Assembly (NCBI GenBank): GCA_012295275.1
Contig: CM022665.1
Span: forward strand, 24,726,946 to 24,790,945
From: Chrysomallon squamiferum
Taxonomy: Eukaryota; Mollusca; Gastropoda; Neomphalida; Peltospiridae
DNA length: 64,000 bases
Direction of reading: 5' to 3'
A model generated the notes under the pieces. That model was given only the letters and a program-made list of their open reading frames with translations. It searched no databases and had not been told where the DNA came from. Below, piece by piece: positions 1 through 28,521 of the stretch. Both the position numbers and the translations under genes were made by a program. The first letter of the stretch is position 1; every line of letters starts with the position of its first letter.

Positions 1-3000
1 TTTAATTACAGAATAATTACTGATATTCGTTAGACAAGGAAAACAAAACTAATGAGTTCAACTTTTAGTACACACTCACGCAATGGTTATGTGACTTGTA
101 ATTACTGGACTGATATTACAGTACCAGTGTAAAGTCGTAATTAATACTGTAAAGATGTATGTATATTATCTGTTATCGCTATAATCATGTATTAAATATC
201 TGCTAATTCACGAATTACGTGTGATAAAAATAAAATTTTGTTTCATTTCTAATTAATAATAATGATACATTTGAAAATATCATGTTTGTCATATATTTAC
301 GTATGTTCTGAAAATAGAAACGAAGACATTATAGAAAGTATGTAGTGAAAAGTTCTTAAATATAAAAAAGCGAAATATATTTGTAAAATCATTAAGACGA
401 CCATGAATTTCACATAATTCTGATACTAATTGCTTGTCAAAGTACAAATATTAAGAGAAATGAAAAAAAAAAATATATATATTATTTCCGTTCTAAATTA
501 TTATATGTGGTATTCTAATACAGGCAGTAGAATTACGTCTAATAATATGAATTATCTGATCTCTGTAGATTGCGGACTAATATGATGGGAGTGGCACAGC
601 CGTAAGCAGTTCCTGTAGAAACAGAATTATGTGGTCAAAGCTTTAATAGTGGTCTGGGAAGTACTATTCCTTACTGCTGGCTGATACTTGAATTATATTT
701 CCAAGTTCAGACGGTCTCGACATCTATAAACCAAAACAAAACAAAAACAACAAAACAAAAAAAAAAAAAAAATAATAAAATTTAAAAAACCCAGATAATG
801 CGTACAGTGAACTAGTATTCTAGGTACCTAGTGTGTAAGCTGATGAAACGAATAATAAAATATATACAAAATAAACAGTATAACTGTTTGTAGATTATAT
901 CTACAAGAACAGATGCCAACACGTGTTTTTATGAAAATACACACTATTGATATTTATAGTGTATGTATAAAATAGGATTACTAATTACATGGTCGTTCAG
1001 CCATCATCTAGGGAAACAAGACATTTTGATTTATAACTATCTCTGCTTTTCAGACAGCTATTTTGTCACAAACCATAAGGGAATTCGTCATTAGCACACA
1101 CAGACATTAGTTTCCAGACGACTCACACAATTTTTCGCTTTATTAGGAAATAAATATTTAAACATCATATCTAGCATTCCAGCATACAGATCACAGGAAA
1201 TAATTTGATAATATATAATAACGTTTTAAGATCGAATAATTTGTTCTTTACATCGCTTTATGACTGTGACGATAATCTGTGCGGGCAGCAGCGTTATTTT
1301 CAAAAAAGCATTATTATTATTTAATTTAATCCATCTGTTTTCAAATAAAACAAACGAAAATGTTTTATTAGTTTTGATAATAAGAAAGAATAAAGAAACC
1401 AATTTATATGAATATAAATAATATAAACTGATTATACGTGAGAATAATGATTAGTTTAAACAGCTGTTTTACCATGATAAACATTATTCAACGCTCTGCG
1501 TCTAATACGTTTTTTACCAGTAGAAAAATAAGAGCGAGCAGAAAAGAAAGCGTCTGCTTAATTTAGCATTGGCAACAATCGCGGGCAGCTGTGGGTGACC
1601 ATTGCTCTAGACATCCGTTTCCTTTGGTATTGATCGTTTTAGCTTTATTGCATTGAAAATAAATCGCAATGCTTTTGGATTCTATTAGTTATGAAATCAA
1701 TCACGAACTTCCAGGCAGCGCTTTTAGTTCAGGTAATAGCAGCAAAACGCCAACATCGTCACGTGAAAATGGACTTTGTCATCATCAAGTTACATTCAAA
1801 GGGATCGCAATGGTCGCTGTCTGCTGCCCTTGTGGATTTAACTTCCGGTTCTGCGCAGAGGGGGTTCAAATTACAGAGTATGCGTCTAAAACGAGTTTCC
1901 ATTCATATTTAGTTAGAAATACATTAACAGAATTATGGGCTCCTGTTACTGTGCAGAGCAGAGGCCAGCTCGAATTTTTCAACAACAAAATTTTGTTTTA
2001 AATATATACCCAGATATGGAAATTCCTTAATCTCGACTGCATCATTTGTCCATATTATTTGCGGAGTTGTGCTATACCGGATATTTACTCTACCTCTCCG
2101 CTTACGTCAAATATATTATTAATTATATATACTTAGTGGTTTCCAAAGTTTATTATTTTTAATCAGCAGGCTAAACATGACAATTATATTTTGTTAAGTT
2201 GTAAAACTGTATGCTTCCATTCAATATTGACTTGTATCGATTAGTAATTAAATGCCTTATATATTAATGTTTCCTACAGATGGACTGGTTACGCCGATGA
2301 ACTAACTGGTAAATTTTGGGACTAAACCAGTTCATTATTTGTTTATGGCGAGAGAATAATAAACATTTTTTTTTTTTATTTTTTTGACAGTGAAATGTTA
2401 AATGAAATTATGCAAATTCTCAATAATTATTTGCGTTCTGTTGCGTCTTGCAGCTTAGCAGTCCTAGAATAAATGGTCTTCAAGGTCGAACGAGAGTGTG
2501 TAATTGCAGGAAATAATGGTTTTCTCTGACCGCTAGGGTCTCTAAAGATACAATAAAAAGACAGCAATTTCTTTTGAGCAAATCACTAAAAAGTCTTATT
2601 AGTCTGGGAAACATAAAAACCTCTACCCACACAGAACGTTTGAAAAGGAAGCAACCACAATGGAGTTGAATTCGTTTGAGGTGTAAAATAAGTCTTCGGA
2701 TCAATTTCCTTTTCTGGACATATAAGTCTTCTTTCTTTTTCATTCAGCTATTCTCTCCACTGAGTTATAATAATGATATTTTCTTGATAAGAGGGATATT
2801 AAAAAAGTGAAAGTTTCTAACGAAATGTCAACGGGTTTTTTTTCACACTAGAATACTAATGTCAATCAAAGACATTACAGGAAACTAATTTCAGCGGTAG
2901 ATACAGACACCAAAATTATGAATGTCGAACTGGAACATAAAAAATAATAAAGGAAAATGTTTTATTAATTTTGATAATGTAGAATGACAGTACAAAAAAT

Positions 3001-3900
3001 ATAGGGAAAGAATAAAGAAACAGATTTATACTAACATAATCATATTTATGTAGTAAGGGAATCACGTATATATTAAGATCTATATACAGAGATAGATGGA
3101 TAGATAGAGAGATAGAGATAATCAGTCTTTATATTTAGACAGATATATAAAATATATAGTTATACGGATAGGTTGAGAAATAGAGATGAACAGATGCATT
3201 TAAAGGTTCAAGTCCGCCATATTTTTTTATATAATCTCGATAAAAATATGTAGCATCATTAGAATATGTATGGTACAATGAACTTACAAAAATAATTATT
3301 TTACGTGTTTATGTGGGTGTAATAACTGATTGAAATTAAAACTTTTCCGTTTGTTATATTGTTGATTAAACAACAGAAAGATGAAAAGATTGCGTGGAAT
3401 TAAGGTTTTCGTTTCATCTGGCAGAGAAAGGAATTGCGTATGACAACGAAGACGTTTCTTCTGTGAGATGCAAACAGTCATTATTACCAAGGAACCGAAC
3501 GGTCATTGAACCACCGATTATAAGAATACATTTACATTAAAAATACTGCGAACGTTACTACAAGGTCACACGTTAGGTCAGTCTGACAATAACCAAGACC
3601 CATGCACAGCGCTAGTATGTTCTATGTATCATGTGTATCGGTGGAGTTCTGATCGTTTCACAAACCATAATTCATCCTGTTGAAGATAATGATTTATATT
3701 TGAGGAAGCGGTCTGCAGTTTACTGATGTGAAAGCAGGTTTCAAATGTGGAAAGTAATTGATCTCTGTGCTCCCAATGGGCTTTATCCAGTTCCAACCAG
3801 TTTCCCGCCGCTAGTTTATACAAAAGCCTTCTCTGTGGCGAATAAAAATCCCTTGATGCTAATCGATACTTAAAGGAATTTATTGTAGTAGTAGTGGTGG

Positions 3901-3937
<37 letters not shown>

Positions 3938-3968
3938 CTTAAACTTAGAAGTGCTTTTTTTTTCTTCT

Positions 3969-3999
<31 letters not shown>

Positions 4000-4260
4000 C
4001 CACTCATAGTTTGACTAAATATAAACCTAACACGGGTTTTTAATGTTTTACAAACGTTATTTGTGAAGGACTCATTTGCTACAACGAGTTGATAAATATT
4101 TGTCTTGTGTAGGACTGAAGTAACTTTAAATAAACCAATAAAAGCAGTTGTTTTCCTATGTTCATTACATGTCTGTGAGGGAAAGAAAGAAATAATAAGT
4201 TATCTCGTATTTCAATCACACAGAGAAAACGCTCGTCTTGCATAATTCAATCCAAAGCGT
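1..4260. other. intergenic region upstream of QPCT
   Basis: AT-rich sequence in which I see no convincing gene. Open frames at 1669-2001 (plus) and 2480-2743 (minus) show no recognisable domain. A simple-repeat block lies at 3904-3999. The window begins inside this region, so its left limit is unknown. Confidence 0.5.
3904..3999. repeat. (TAA)n tract followed by a T-rich tract
   Basis: A TAA trinucleotide run at 3904-3937 is followed by a T-rich stretch with a 29-base T run at 3971-3999. Confidence 0.9.
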
Positions 4261-4280
4261 TAAAGGCTCCTTTTGAAAAG

Positions 4281-4480
4281 CTTCGCTCATTGGTCAATTA
4301 TCGCGACGGTACAGCCAATAAACACAAGCCTCTTAAAATCAATTGAAGGTTTCAGGTCTTGTCAAAGCAGTAGTAATAGGTCTGGTGTCATGCTAGTGTG
4401 AACAAGTGACGGTGTAACTGTAAAGTTTCTAAAAGTTCAGTTTGTTTTTGTTACAGGACGAAAGAATCAGCGACAGCGAA
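4281..4480 (+). promoter_or_regulatory. probable QPCT promoter with two CCAAT boxes
   Basis: An inverted CCAAT (ATTGG) lies at 4289-4293 and a direct CCAAT at 4315-4319, about 190-215 bases before the QPCT start codon. Paired CCAAT boxes at this distance are typical NF-Y sites of TATA-less promoters. No TATA box was seen. The sequence TTACAG at 4453-4458 could be an acceptor for an upstream non-coding exon, so the transcription start is uncertain. Confidence 0.45.
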
Positions 4481-4503
4481 AATATTAAGGATTTCACGAC
4501 AAA

Positions 4504-19585
<15,082 letters not shown>

Positions 19586-20036
19586 AAACAGTGATTAAAG
19601 TTAAAGGATCATATCAAATTAAATGATTAGGTTCTCTCAGAAATAATACAAATCTTTATTTCTTTTTTTTTAATTTTTCTCTTTTCTAAATCAAGATTGT
19701 TCAAAAAATCATAGATGAAAAAGCAAAAGATATTTATAAATACTAAAACTGTACTATATAAGTAAAATGGAAAAACCTTTTTTTTTTGTTTCACTCTGTT
19801 TAAATTGATAAAAGAAAAAAAAAAACATGATAGAATGCTTATTTGAACAAACATTTTGAGAGGAAAATAAAATATGGAATAACAATTAAAGAAGAATTTT
19901 TTTTGTTTTAATAAAATGGATAAAAATAAAACAAATTAAAATAATAAAACAAAAAATAATTTATAGTATCTCCCTTAAAGAATTAAAACTTATTAATATA
20001 TAAAAAATCAAATAAAACTTAAATAAATTAAAAAAT

Positions 20037-20104
20037 ATTTCACCCTTATGTAAATGTATTAAAAGGATACATTTCACCCGTATGTAAATGTATTAAAAGG
20101 ATAC
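20037..20104. repeat. 34-bp tandem duplication
   Basis: Two adjacent 34-bp copies, 20037-20070 and 20071-20104, differ at one base (CACCCTTATG versus CACCCGTATG). Confidence 0.9.
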
Positions 20105-21017
20105 TTTTAGTGGAGTATTTTAAATCACTGTTGTGTTGTGTTTTATGTATTCTTGATGTTGTCTGTCTCTGCACCATCTGCTAGCTGTTGTTTTAGTTTT
20201 TTAGTACCAATTTTACACACTTAACTTTGTAAATAAATGTGGTCTGTGTCTAAATTGCATCCCCTGTGAGTTGGAGAATATGTAGGGTGAGTATATGTTA
20301 CAACCTCTAGAGGAATGACTTTATTTCCAATGGGGCTACTGTCCATTAATCAAATGTATTTATAAGGAAAGAAACTAAAATATTTAAAATATTCTACATA
20401 TGAAAGCTTTGATGTGTTCTGCAAAATTTAATTTGATAAATAAAAATTTTCGGCAGAAATTTAAGTTTTAAAAAAGAGTAAATTTCATATTATGGTTTGC
20501 AGGAAGACATGCAAATTATGAAACATTACAAAAAAATTCCATTTGAAAATGTCCAACAGAAATGTCAATCTACAGATTAATGGATGGTGCTCTTTTCAGA
20601 CTGATGAAGTTAATTCCACATCAGGGTATGACGTGGTATATTAATGTTGTAATTTCTGTGTTTTGATGTCGGTGAAGATTCCTGTGTGCACATATCATGA
20701 TTTTTTTTTTTTCTGCTCACAGTGAAAGGTTCTGTAACACTGTGAAACACTTTGTTGTTTTTTTATTTATTTTTGAATTATTTAAAAACAAAATGTATAT
20801 ATTTTTCCAGTACTAACCATTGTAATTGATCTCAGCAATATCAGTGTAATCAAAATTGCAGCAGAAAATTAAAACTTTATGACAGTTATTTTTCTATGGT
20901 TAGTATTCCAAATTTAAAAAATACAAAAAAAAAAAAAAAATAACCCATTATTTTTCGAGGTTACAATTGGAAACTTGTTAGTGATAAAAATTGCTGTGGA
21001 AATTACTACTGACAGCT

Positions 21018-21021
<4 letters not shown>

Positions 21022-21049
<28 letters not shown>

Positions 21050-21058
21050 TTTTTTATT
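21022..21058. repeat. (TTTA)n microsatellite
   Basis: TTTA tetranucleotide run ending in a T tract. Confidence 0.85.
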
Positions 21059-21624
21059 TACTTATTATTCTTTAATTATTTCTTCCATTGTCAGTTTTTA
21101 ATTGCAGGATATGTATAACAAAATGGTGCCTTTTATTTTAAAGGAAAATCAAACAATATTTTTTAAAAACATCATGCAAATATTTATTATTGTTAATGGT
21201 TAACTGCCATTCATTTCATACTGTATATCATTTTGGTAGAGATCATTTTAGCATTTTGTTTATGAAGAGGTCCAAGCACAGTGGTATCCACTGTGTAATT
21301 CATTAACTTGGCCAAACAATGGGATATTCATTTCTTTCATTGGTTGTAATACTTGATGTGATGATATGAATGAATAGTCTAAAATTCTTTATACTTCAAA
21401 GTTATTATTTTATTGTTTTGTGCAACCTGTGCAACCTGTCATCACTCATAACAAAGTATGCCTGTAAAATGGTACCGTTAAAAAACATTTGAATACCATG
21501 ATTTTTCTGCTTTACGATTTGATTGATATCACTGCATACAAAGTGGATTCATTGGTGTATTTTACTTATGCTAGAAGAACCATTTAAAGCAAATTGATTT
21601 GCTCCATAAAGAATGATGTAATAT

Positions 21625-21658
<34 letters not shown>

Positions 21659-24600
21659 TTTTGAGCTGATATTTTTAAACTACTGCTTTGTTATCAAACA
21701 AAACAAACTTGGAAGAATGTACAAGTATGTTTAGACTATTTCTTCATATCTCTACAAGTACACTTTAATAACTGTACCTTTTACTTTTACCTTAAATCAA
21801 CTTTCAATCTCATCTGTGTGACTTTTTAAGTTCACAATTTTTAAATTATTTTTCCTGATTTCCAAGCTCCTAGGGATTATTTTGATCGGTTAAATTTTAA
21901 TGTGAAAAATATTCAAGAGCACACTTTTCTCAAATTCTTAATGTTTAGTTTGTTGATTATTGACATATTGATCTGCTGTTCCATAAAAGAAATTTGATAT
22001 GTCTCTTAATAATAAAATTTATGTTATTAATAATGTAATGGATTTATGGATTTGATAGACGATGTAATCTAATAACTGAAATATTAATGATCTAATGTTA
22101 ATGAAGGAATATAGGTACTAATTAAAATAATATTAGTGTGTGTATATGTGTGTCTACACACACACACACACACATACATACACATATATGTATATATAAT
22201 TACATTGTTAAAAATTAAATACTTTCTGCCAGTGACTTTTGAAATGTATTTTAAGTTTTAAAATGAATGTTATACTAGCAAGCCAGTAAGTTGATTTAAG
22301 AATAATTTGTTTTTTATTATTATTATTTTTAAATTTGGTTTTAAATTTATTTTTAAGGTTTTAGTAACAATGGTATATGGGTGTGCAAATATGTAAATAA
22401 AGGTAATTTAAAGATTTGTTGGTGGACATATTTTCTAAGTAGGATGACAGAGTTTGGATCAAGTTAACACAAAAAACATTATTTTATTTCTTTGTTACAC
22501 TTGCAACTTGTTTCAAATGTAATATGATTTGCTCTTATGATCGCATTATTCCCTCGTCTGTGTATTCCCATATTAACATAATAATAATGATAATAATAAT
22601 ATAATGTATTTTGATTTGAATAGTTAACACTATGGGTATACAAGTATAATAATAATAATCATAAAAAAATAAAAATCACTCCCCCCCAAAAAAAACACAT
22701 AAATAACAAAAATCCCAAAACATTTGTTGATGGTTGTGGTTAAGTAAAACTAGATATATTTTAACTTACATGGCTAATGCTAATGGATGTTATTTTTATC
22801 AGTTGTAATATCTTCCATGCAATTGTCTGTAGATTTATTTGATGCATTTTCTTGTTTACTATAGTTATATTTTTAATTATATGACAATATGTTATTTTCA
22901 TCATTTGGAAATGATGGCAAAGTAATATATATATATATATATATAAAAATAAACATACGTTTATTATTGATCGTAATAAAAAAGATATTTTGTTTTTTTC
23001 AGTGTTTTTAAATTTTTTTCACAAACTACACTTGAATTTATTCTGGTGTGGTTTGTTGTACATACGGTAAGTTAGTTGTGTTAATTTTGGTAATAGTCTT
23101 GGAATAATTTAGTTAACATTATTATATTTAAATATTGGTTTCTTGTTTTAATTTTGGGGGTGCATACAAAATAGTTATGACTGTTTAAGAACTCTTTTTT
23201 TTTAAATTTATTTCTGAAACAACAAATAGTTTTAAAACCTCTTTTTTACCTAAATTATTAACCTCTAATGAAAAACACAGGAAGCTGAAACAAACAATCA
23301 TTTGTTTTCTTTGACTAATTTGGGACTGGTCAGCCATATGCTTTTCCTCTGAGGGCAGAGTACTTGCCCTCATTACACGTCTTTTTTTTTTTTTTCATTG
23401 TGCCATTAAAAATGAAAAAAAACACCACTTCTAATTTCCCATCAGAAGAATGAAAACGAACAAATATAATTAAACATTTGGATAAATGTAACAAGAATGT
23501 TTAGATTTAATTATTGATACGTAACTAAAATTTAGATATAAAATTATCTTATTAAAAATATTAGACTGATTAGCTGTTTTAGATATAAATGTCAAGTGTA
23601 TATCCAAATGTTGCAGTTTGTGAAATGTTTTAATATTCACATCAACATTTTTTGTAATGAAAACCATCTACACCAGGTTTGTAACACCTGTTAACATCAG
23701 ACTGTTGTTATGAACATCTGTTCTGTAATGGACCATTGATTGCATGAATCTCAAAAAGTGTTAAGCAACATGACAACACTAACATTCACTGTAACAGATA
23801 TACATCTGATTTTCAACAGAGGCACTCTACGTTTTACAGTAGCTCCCCAGTATATTAATAAATTTAGTGTACATGTATGTGTCTCTCTACTTATGAACAT
23901 GTCATTATATAAGCACAAATTTAAAATAATTTTTGTTTTAGCTATACTTGAATACTGTCAGTAATCATAAAAGTAAGCAAACATAGGCCTACTCTAAAAT
24001 GTCTTTGATCTTTTTTTTTATGTAGTGTACATTTTGCATACTGAGTATGAATAAACATGCAGTTTTATGTCTGAACAGTGACAGCAGATATTAAAGTTCT
24101 TGTACAGCTGTGATTCATGACTTGAGAAAACATTTACTGATTAGCAGCAAGGACTCTTTTACCTGAACCATCACACAGTGTTTGAACAGTCGGTAATGCA
24201 GTACTGGGTGGAATGGGTTATAATTCATATAGGTTTAGTAAACACTGAGGATTCTCCGACACATCAAAGGACAGACCTTTATTAAAATACCACACTTGAT
24301 TCAAAATAAACAACAACAACAACAACAAAAAAACCACATCATGCATTTAATGGAAACATTAATTTGTATTAATATCATAATGACCGTACAAAAATATTGT
24401 TAAAGGTACTAAGTGTACCTGTGATAGTTCTGTACCAAATATGCAAAACGGTATAAAAGCAGTTTATGAAAGACAAACATCTTTTATCAGATATAAAACA
24501 TTTTTTAAACAGAGAATTCAGTTCTGAACTAATAACAACTGTATGTAAATATATTCCCCGACAAAACATTATGTAATGCCTAGTTAAATATGAAAATAAA

Positions 24601-25903
24601 AGATCGATTTGACAATATCCTTAAAAGATTTAATATGCTATTAAACCTGCATCATCTGGTAACACAATAAATGAATAAAGATTAGGTGTATTAGTTTTCT
24701 GCTCTTAAATACAATACCAGAAAATGAGATGCACATGATGCTCATTGGCAGTAAAATAAAATCAGTGTTTTTTGTTACGTAGTAATTGGCTTTCATACAA
24801 TAGGCAGCCACTGTGAGGATAAACCTGTTCTTACATGACACTGATCAAATGAGACTATTTATCTAACATTATATCTGGTCCTCAACCATGTACATAGTCA
24901 AAGAACAGTAGTTAAGAAACATACTAATAACATCATTAAATAAAACTATCTTCCTTTTTTCATATTTTTACATAGAGTACTGCTATTTAAGAATCTGAAC
25001 AATTTTATGCTTATATTGCAATTATGGAAGACACCTAATTCACATCTGTTCTATGTTACAAAGTAAATTCAATATTATATCAAACATACAATGTTTTCTA
25101 AGGGGTACATTATACTTAAAGGTAGATAACTCTTATCGATTTGGAGCATTGTCAGGTAAGGGTGTGTTTTCTGGATAAATGTTTATGAACACATTAAATC
25201 ATGTAAAGGATGTTGCCAGATAATATATGTTTGTGTGCTTTCAAGCTAAATAATCTTGCCACAAACAAGTAATCACTGAATTGTTTCCTGTGAATATTTT
25301 ACATCAGAAACAAATATATTATTTTAAAAATACATGAATTTTAGCATAAATGTAATTTATCTTTTTTAATCTACGACTCTCGTGTACAAAAACCAATCAC
25401 TAAACAATATTTTTGTAAAAGACTGAATGATAACCGAGATGTTTATCTATCTTTATGCTGTATAAAATATTATAAAACCTAAAATAAGTCTGAGTTGTTG
25501 TGAAATTACCAAATTCACATTACAGAATTTAAGTATCACTTAGTATGTATCTCCAGGTTAATCATCGATGTAGGCTACATGAAACAAGCACTAGCAAATA
25601 TTGAAATAGCACCTTTAAGCAATTTTAAACAACTGACTTCATTACATATTTAGGAAGTATGTTATAAATGAATTTCATGTATGCAATAAATTTTAAATGA
25701 TATTTAACTTTTGAAGCATATGAAATGAATATTTTTATTTAAAATTTAAAATAAAAACCCACACACAAAGCAAGATGATAAAATTGTATGCAATATAGTG
25801 TCAGTATGTGCTTGGGCAGTTTAAAATTTTAATAACTTGTGATCTATGTATGACTGATCTGTAAAAAGGCTAAGGCTATGGCTAAGAGAAAAGAATTTTT
25901 GGA

Positions 25904-26072
25904 TTTTTAAATATATTTATTGCAGAGATTCTTTATTTTCAACATGACCACTGACATTATGGTACAAGTGAAAATCAGCTACAAAATGTATTTCAAGAAC
26001 TTCAGAGTTGTATCATAATGACAGTGGTCATGTTGAAAATTAAGAATCTCAACAATGAATATATTAATGATT
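25904..26072. repeat. long imperfect inverted repeat (hairpin or MITE-like)
   Basis: The strongest arms are 25925-25963 and 26011-26050. The left reads AGATTCTTTATTTTCAACAT then GACCACTGACATTATGGTA, and the reverse complement of the right differs at only a few positions (for example GACCACTGTCATTATGATA). Weaker complementarity extends outward to about 25904 and 26072. The loop is about 47 bases. It lies about 2.5 kb downstream of the SRF stop codon and could be in the SRF 3' UTR. Confidence 0.8.
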
Positions 26073-27931
26073 TTATAATGATCCTGCATGTACCAGATTA
26101 GAACAAAACCCCAACAACTTCTGAACAATTAAAAAGTTCAAATTATGTATTTGTCCCTGGCCAATCAAACTTTAGGTGCAACAATAACAAACTTTGACAA
26201 GAATATATCAACCTAAGTACACTTCGTTTTTATGTAAAAAATGAAATACATAAAGAAAAATTTAAAACTTTTAAAAACTTATCTGAAAGACGATATCATT
26301 TGATTTAAGTAATACTAATAATTTATTTTAGCACATTTTTAAAGTAAGTTTTACAAAATAAGAAAATATTCTCTGAAGATAGATAACCAGCATTACAATC
26401 GTTAAATCAGTAACATGATCAGGTGCATAGAAACATCACTTTTTGACAATATGTGAAAACACAATTTGGCTTCTTTAAGTCCACTTGTGAATTTGAATGG
26501 GTGCAAAACGAAAAAAAAACAACTAACAAATAATGGTTAAAAAACAATAGCTTAAATCATTTAAAACATCTGACAGAACATTAACACTGATTAAAACAAC
26601 TTTTTATCCTAACAACACAGGACAGATCTAATTAAAAAATGTTTGGATGTCAACTTACAGTACAGAAATAAAAACCAAATGATTAGTATTAAAGGTCTGT
26701 GTATCTATGTAACATAGGAGAAAATGAATTTCTATCTGTAGTTCATCCAATATACTCTGGCATAACTTATATCATGTACATGTACATAAAGCAACAATGA
26801 AATGATTTTAAAAAATTTCATACAATAAAGCAAATGTTTGATAATAAATTAAGCCATTTTAACAGTATACTGAATACTGGAAACAAATTTACACCCGCAA
26901 ACATGCACACGCACACACACAAAAAACATCTACAGAGCACAACTGCTTTAGCTTAAAAAATAAATATGTATTTATGTACAAATGTTATAATTTACATAAA
27001 AAGACGTATAGTAAAAATACTAAAATTGATACAATTCATTAACAGTTCTTTGTTATCTTAACAAAGTGAATATATTAAAACTTGGCATATTTTGTTTTGT
27101 AACAATAATATAAATATAAGACACCACAAACATCAATGATATGCAGATTTTCTATTGAAACATTCATGAAGATATTTTGATTTCTATTTATTCCAGTATT
27201 TTGTTAACATTTTAACGTGATACAAATTAACAATTTTTAATAGAACTGGAGTAACAGGCAGCATCAACACCCTTTGGTTCTGCAGCAAATTTTGTATTAA
27301 GACTATGTATCTTGGTTTCTGCACAGTAAGTGAAAAATAAGTTTGTTACCAGAACTCATAAAAATCATGAAAATGTTTTGGAATGGTTCATTTCTGTGTT
27401 TTGTATTTTACTTATTTTGACAAATGACAGTATCCAATATGAATACTTTATTATAACGGTCATTGTGAGTATGCACTGTAGATAACTATAAAATGTATCT
27501 ATACCAGCCATATTAGATTTGTTTTTGTTTTGTTCCCAGTACTGTGACCTTTGACAAATAATACCACGAATGAACATTTTCCGGCCATCAAAACTGCTAA
27601 TGAAACTTAAAAACTTCCCTTTTAACATAAACTGTGCTTAATAAATATTTATACCTAATATGTGCCTATTTGATGACATGCTTGTTATATATACACAAAT
27701 AATTTGTGGACCTCTGAAATTTAAAACTTCCTGGCTGCCAACATACAAGTGTGATATACAATGCATACAAAAATTTAACAGCACAACTAACAATGTTCAA
27801 ATGCATAAATGAAAGAACAACGATGTGATGATGTAACATGAGATTCCTGACTTCCTTTTCTGCTGCTATGGTAAGTATAATATTCAATTAAGTACTCTTA
27901 CAAGAAGAAGTGATCAGAAGCATGATGAAAT

Positions 27932-27932
<1 letters not shown>

Positions 27933-27955
<23 letters not shown>
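27933..27955. repeat. poly-A tract
   Basis: Run of 23 A on the plus strand, downstream of SRF. Confidence 0.9.
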
Positions 27956-27963
<8 letters not shown>

Positions 27964-28521
27964 AAATTTGACATCAGTCATTAAGCTGTGATGACAGACC
28001 TATGCAAAACAGGAAAAGATTCATGGGTTATGTTAAGTCTGAATGGGACATCTCAGTTTATCAACAATATATTCATCTGATTCTTACTTGAACACATTTT
28101 AATCTAGATCATTACATATTTTGCACTGAGTGATTCTAAAGCCAAGCCCAGTTACATCCTCTGACTCATGACTGGATCTCAGTACTTTCTCAAAGGATGT
28201 CAGATGAATTCAGTTAGATAGCAAAAACCTGCCTTTTAAATTCAGCCATATGCCCAAAGACTGTTGGCCGAGTGCAATTTCATTCTGAAAGAGTTGAAAA
28301 TTATTTTATGCATTTGAAACATACTGATTGAATCCAGTTACTTATTCAGCTTGTATTAACTGAATCACCCGAAAGCTACTGACTGAATTCATTTAACTTT
28401 CCAAGACTGATGCTCAAAGCCTGCTCACTGAAATCAGACGTACTCATCAACTTTGATCAACCCTTGAAAAGTTTTGTCAAAGGAACATGGTACCTCAGTC
28501 ACTATGCATTTTGACTGAAAT

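Larger units (their letters stand above)
19890..28521. other. intergenic region between convergent QPCT and SRF, including SRF 3' UTR
   Basis: About 8.6 kb with no recognisable coding exon. It must contain the 3' UTR of SRF (minus strand) and the QPCT 3' end. Several minus-strand AATAAA signals exist, so the SRF cleavage site cannot be chosen. It holds a 34-bp tandem duplication, a TTTA tract (21022-21058), TA and CA microsatellites and a strong inverted repeat near 26 kb. Confidence 0.55.

Noticed and set aside
1669-2001. 110-codon open frame on plus, and an overlapping 73-codon frame
   Set aside because: No recognisable domain. A GTAATA donor after codon 22 could make it a first exon, but no partner exon was found.
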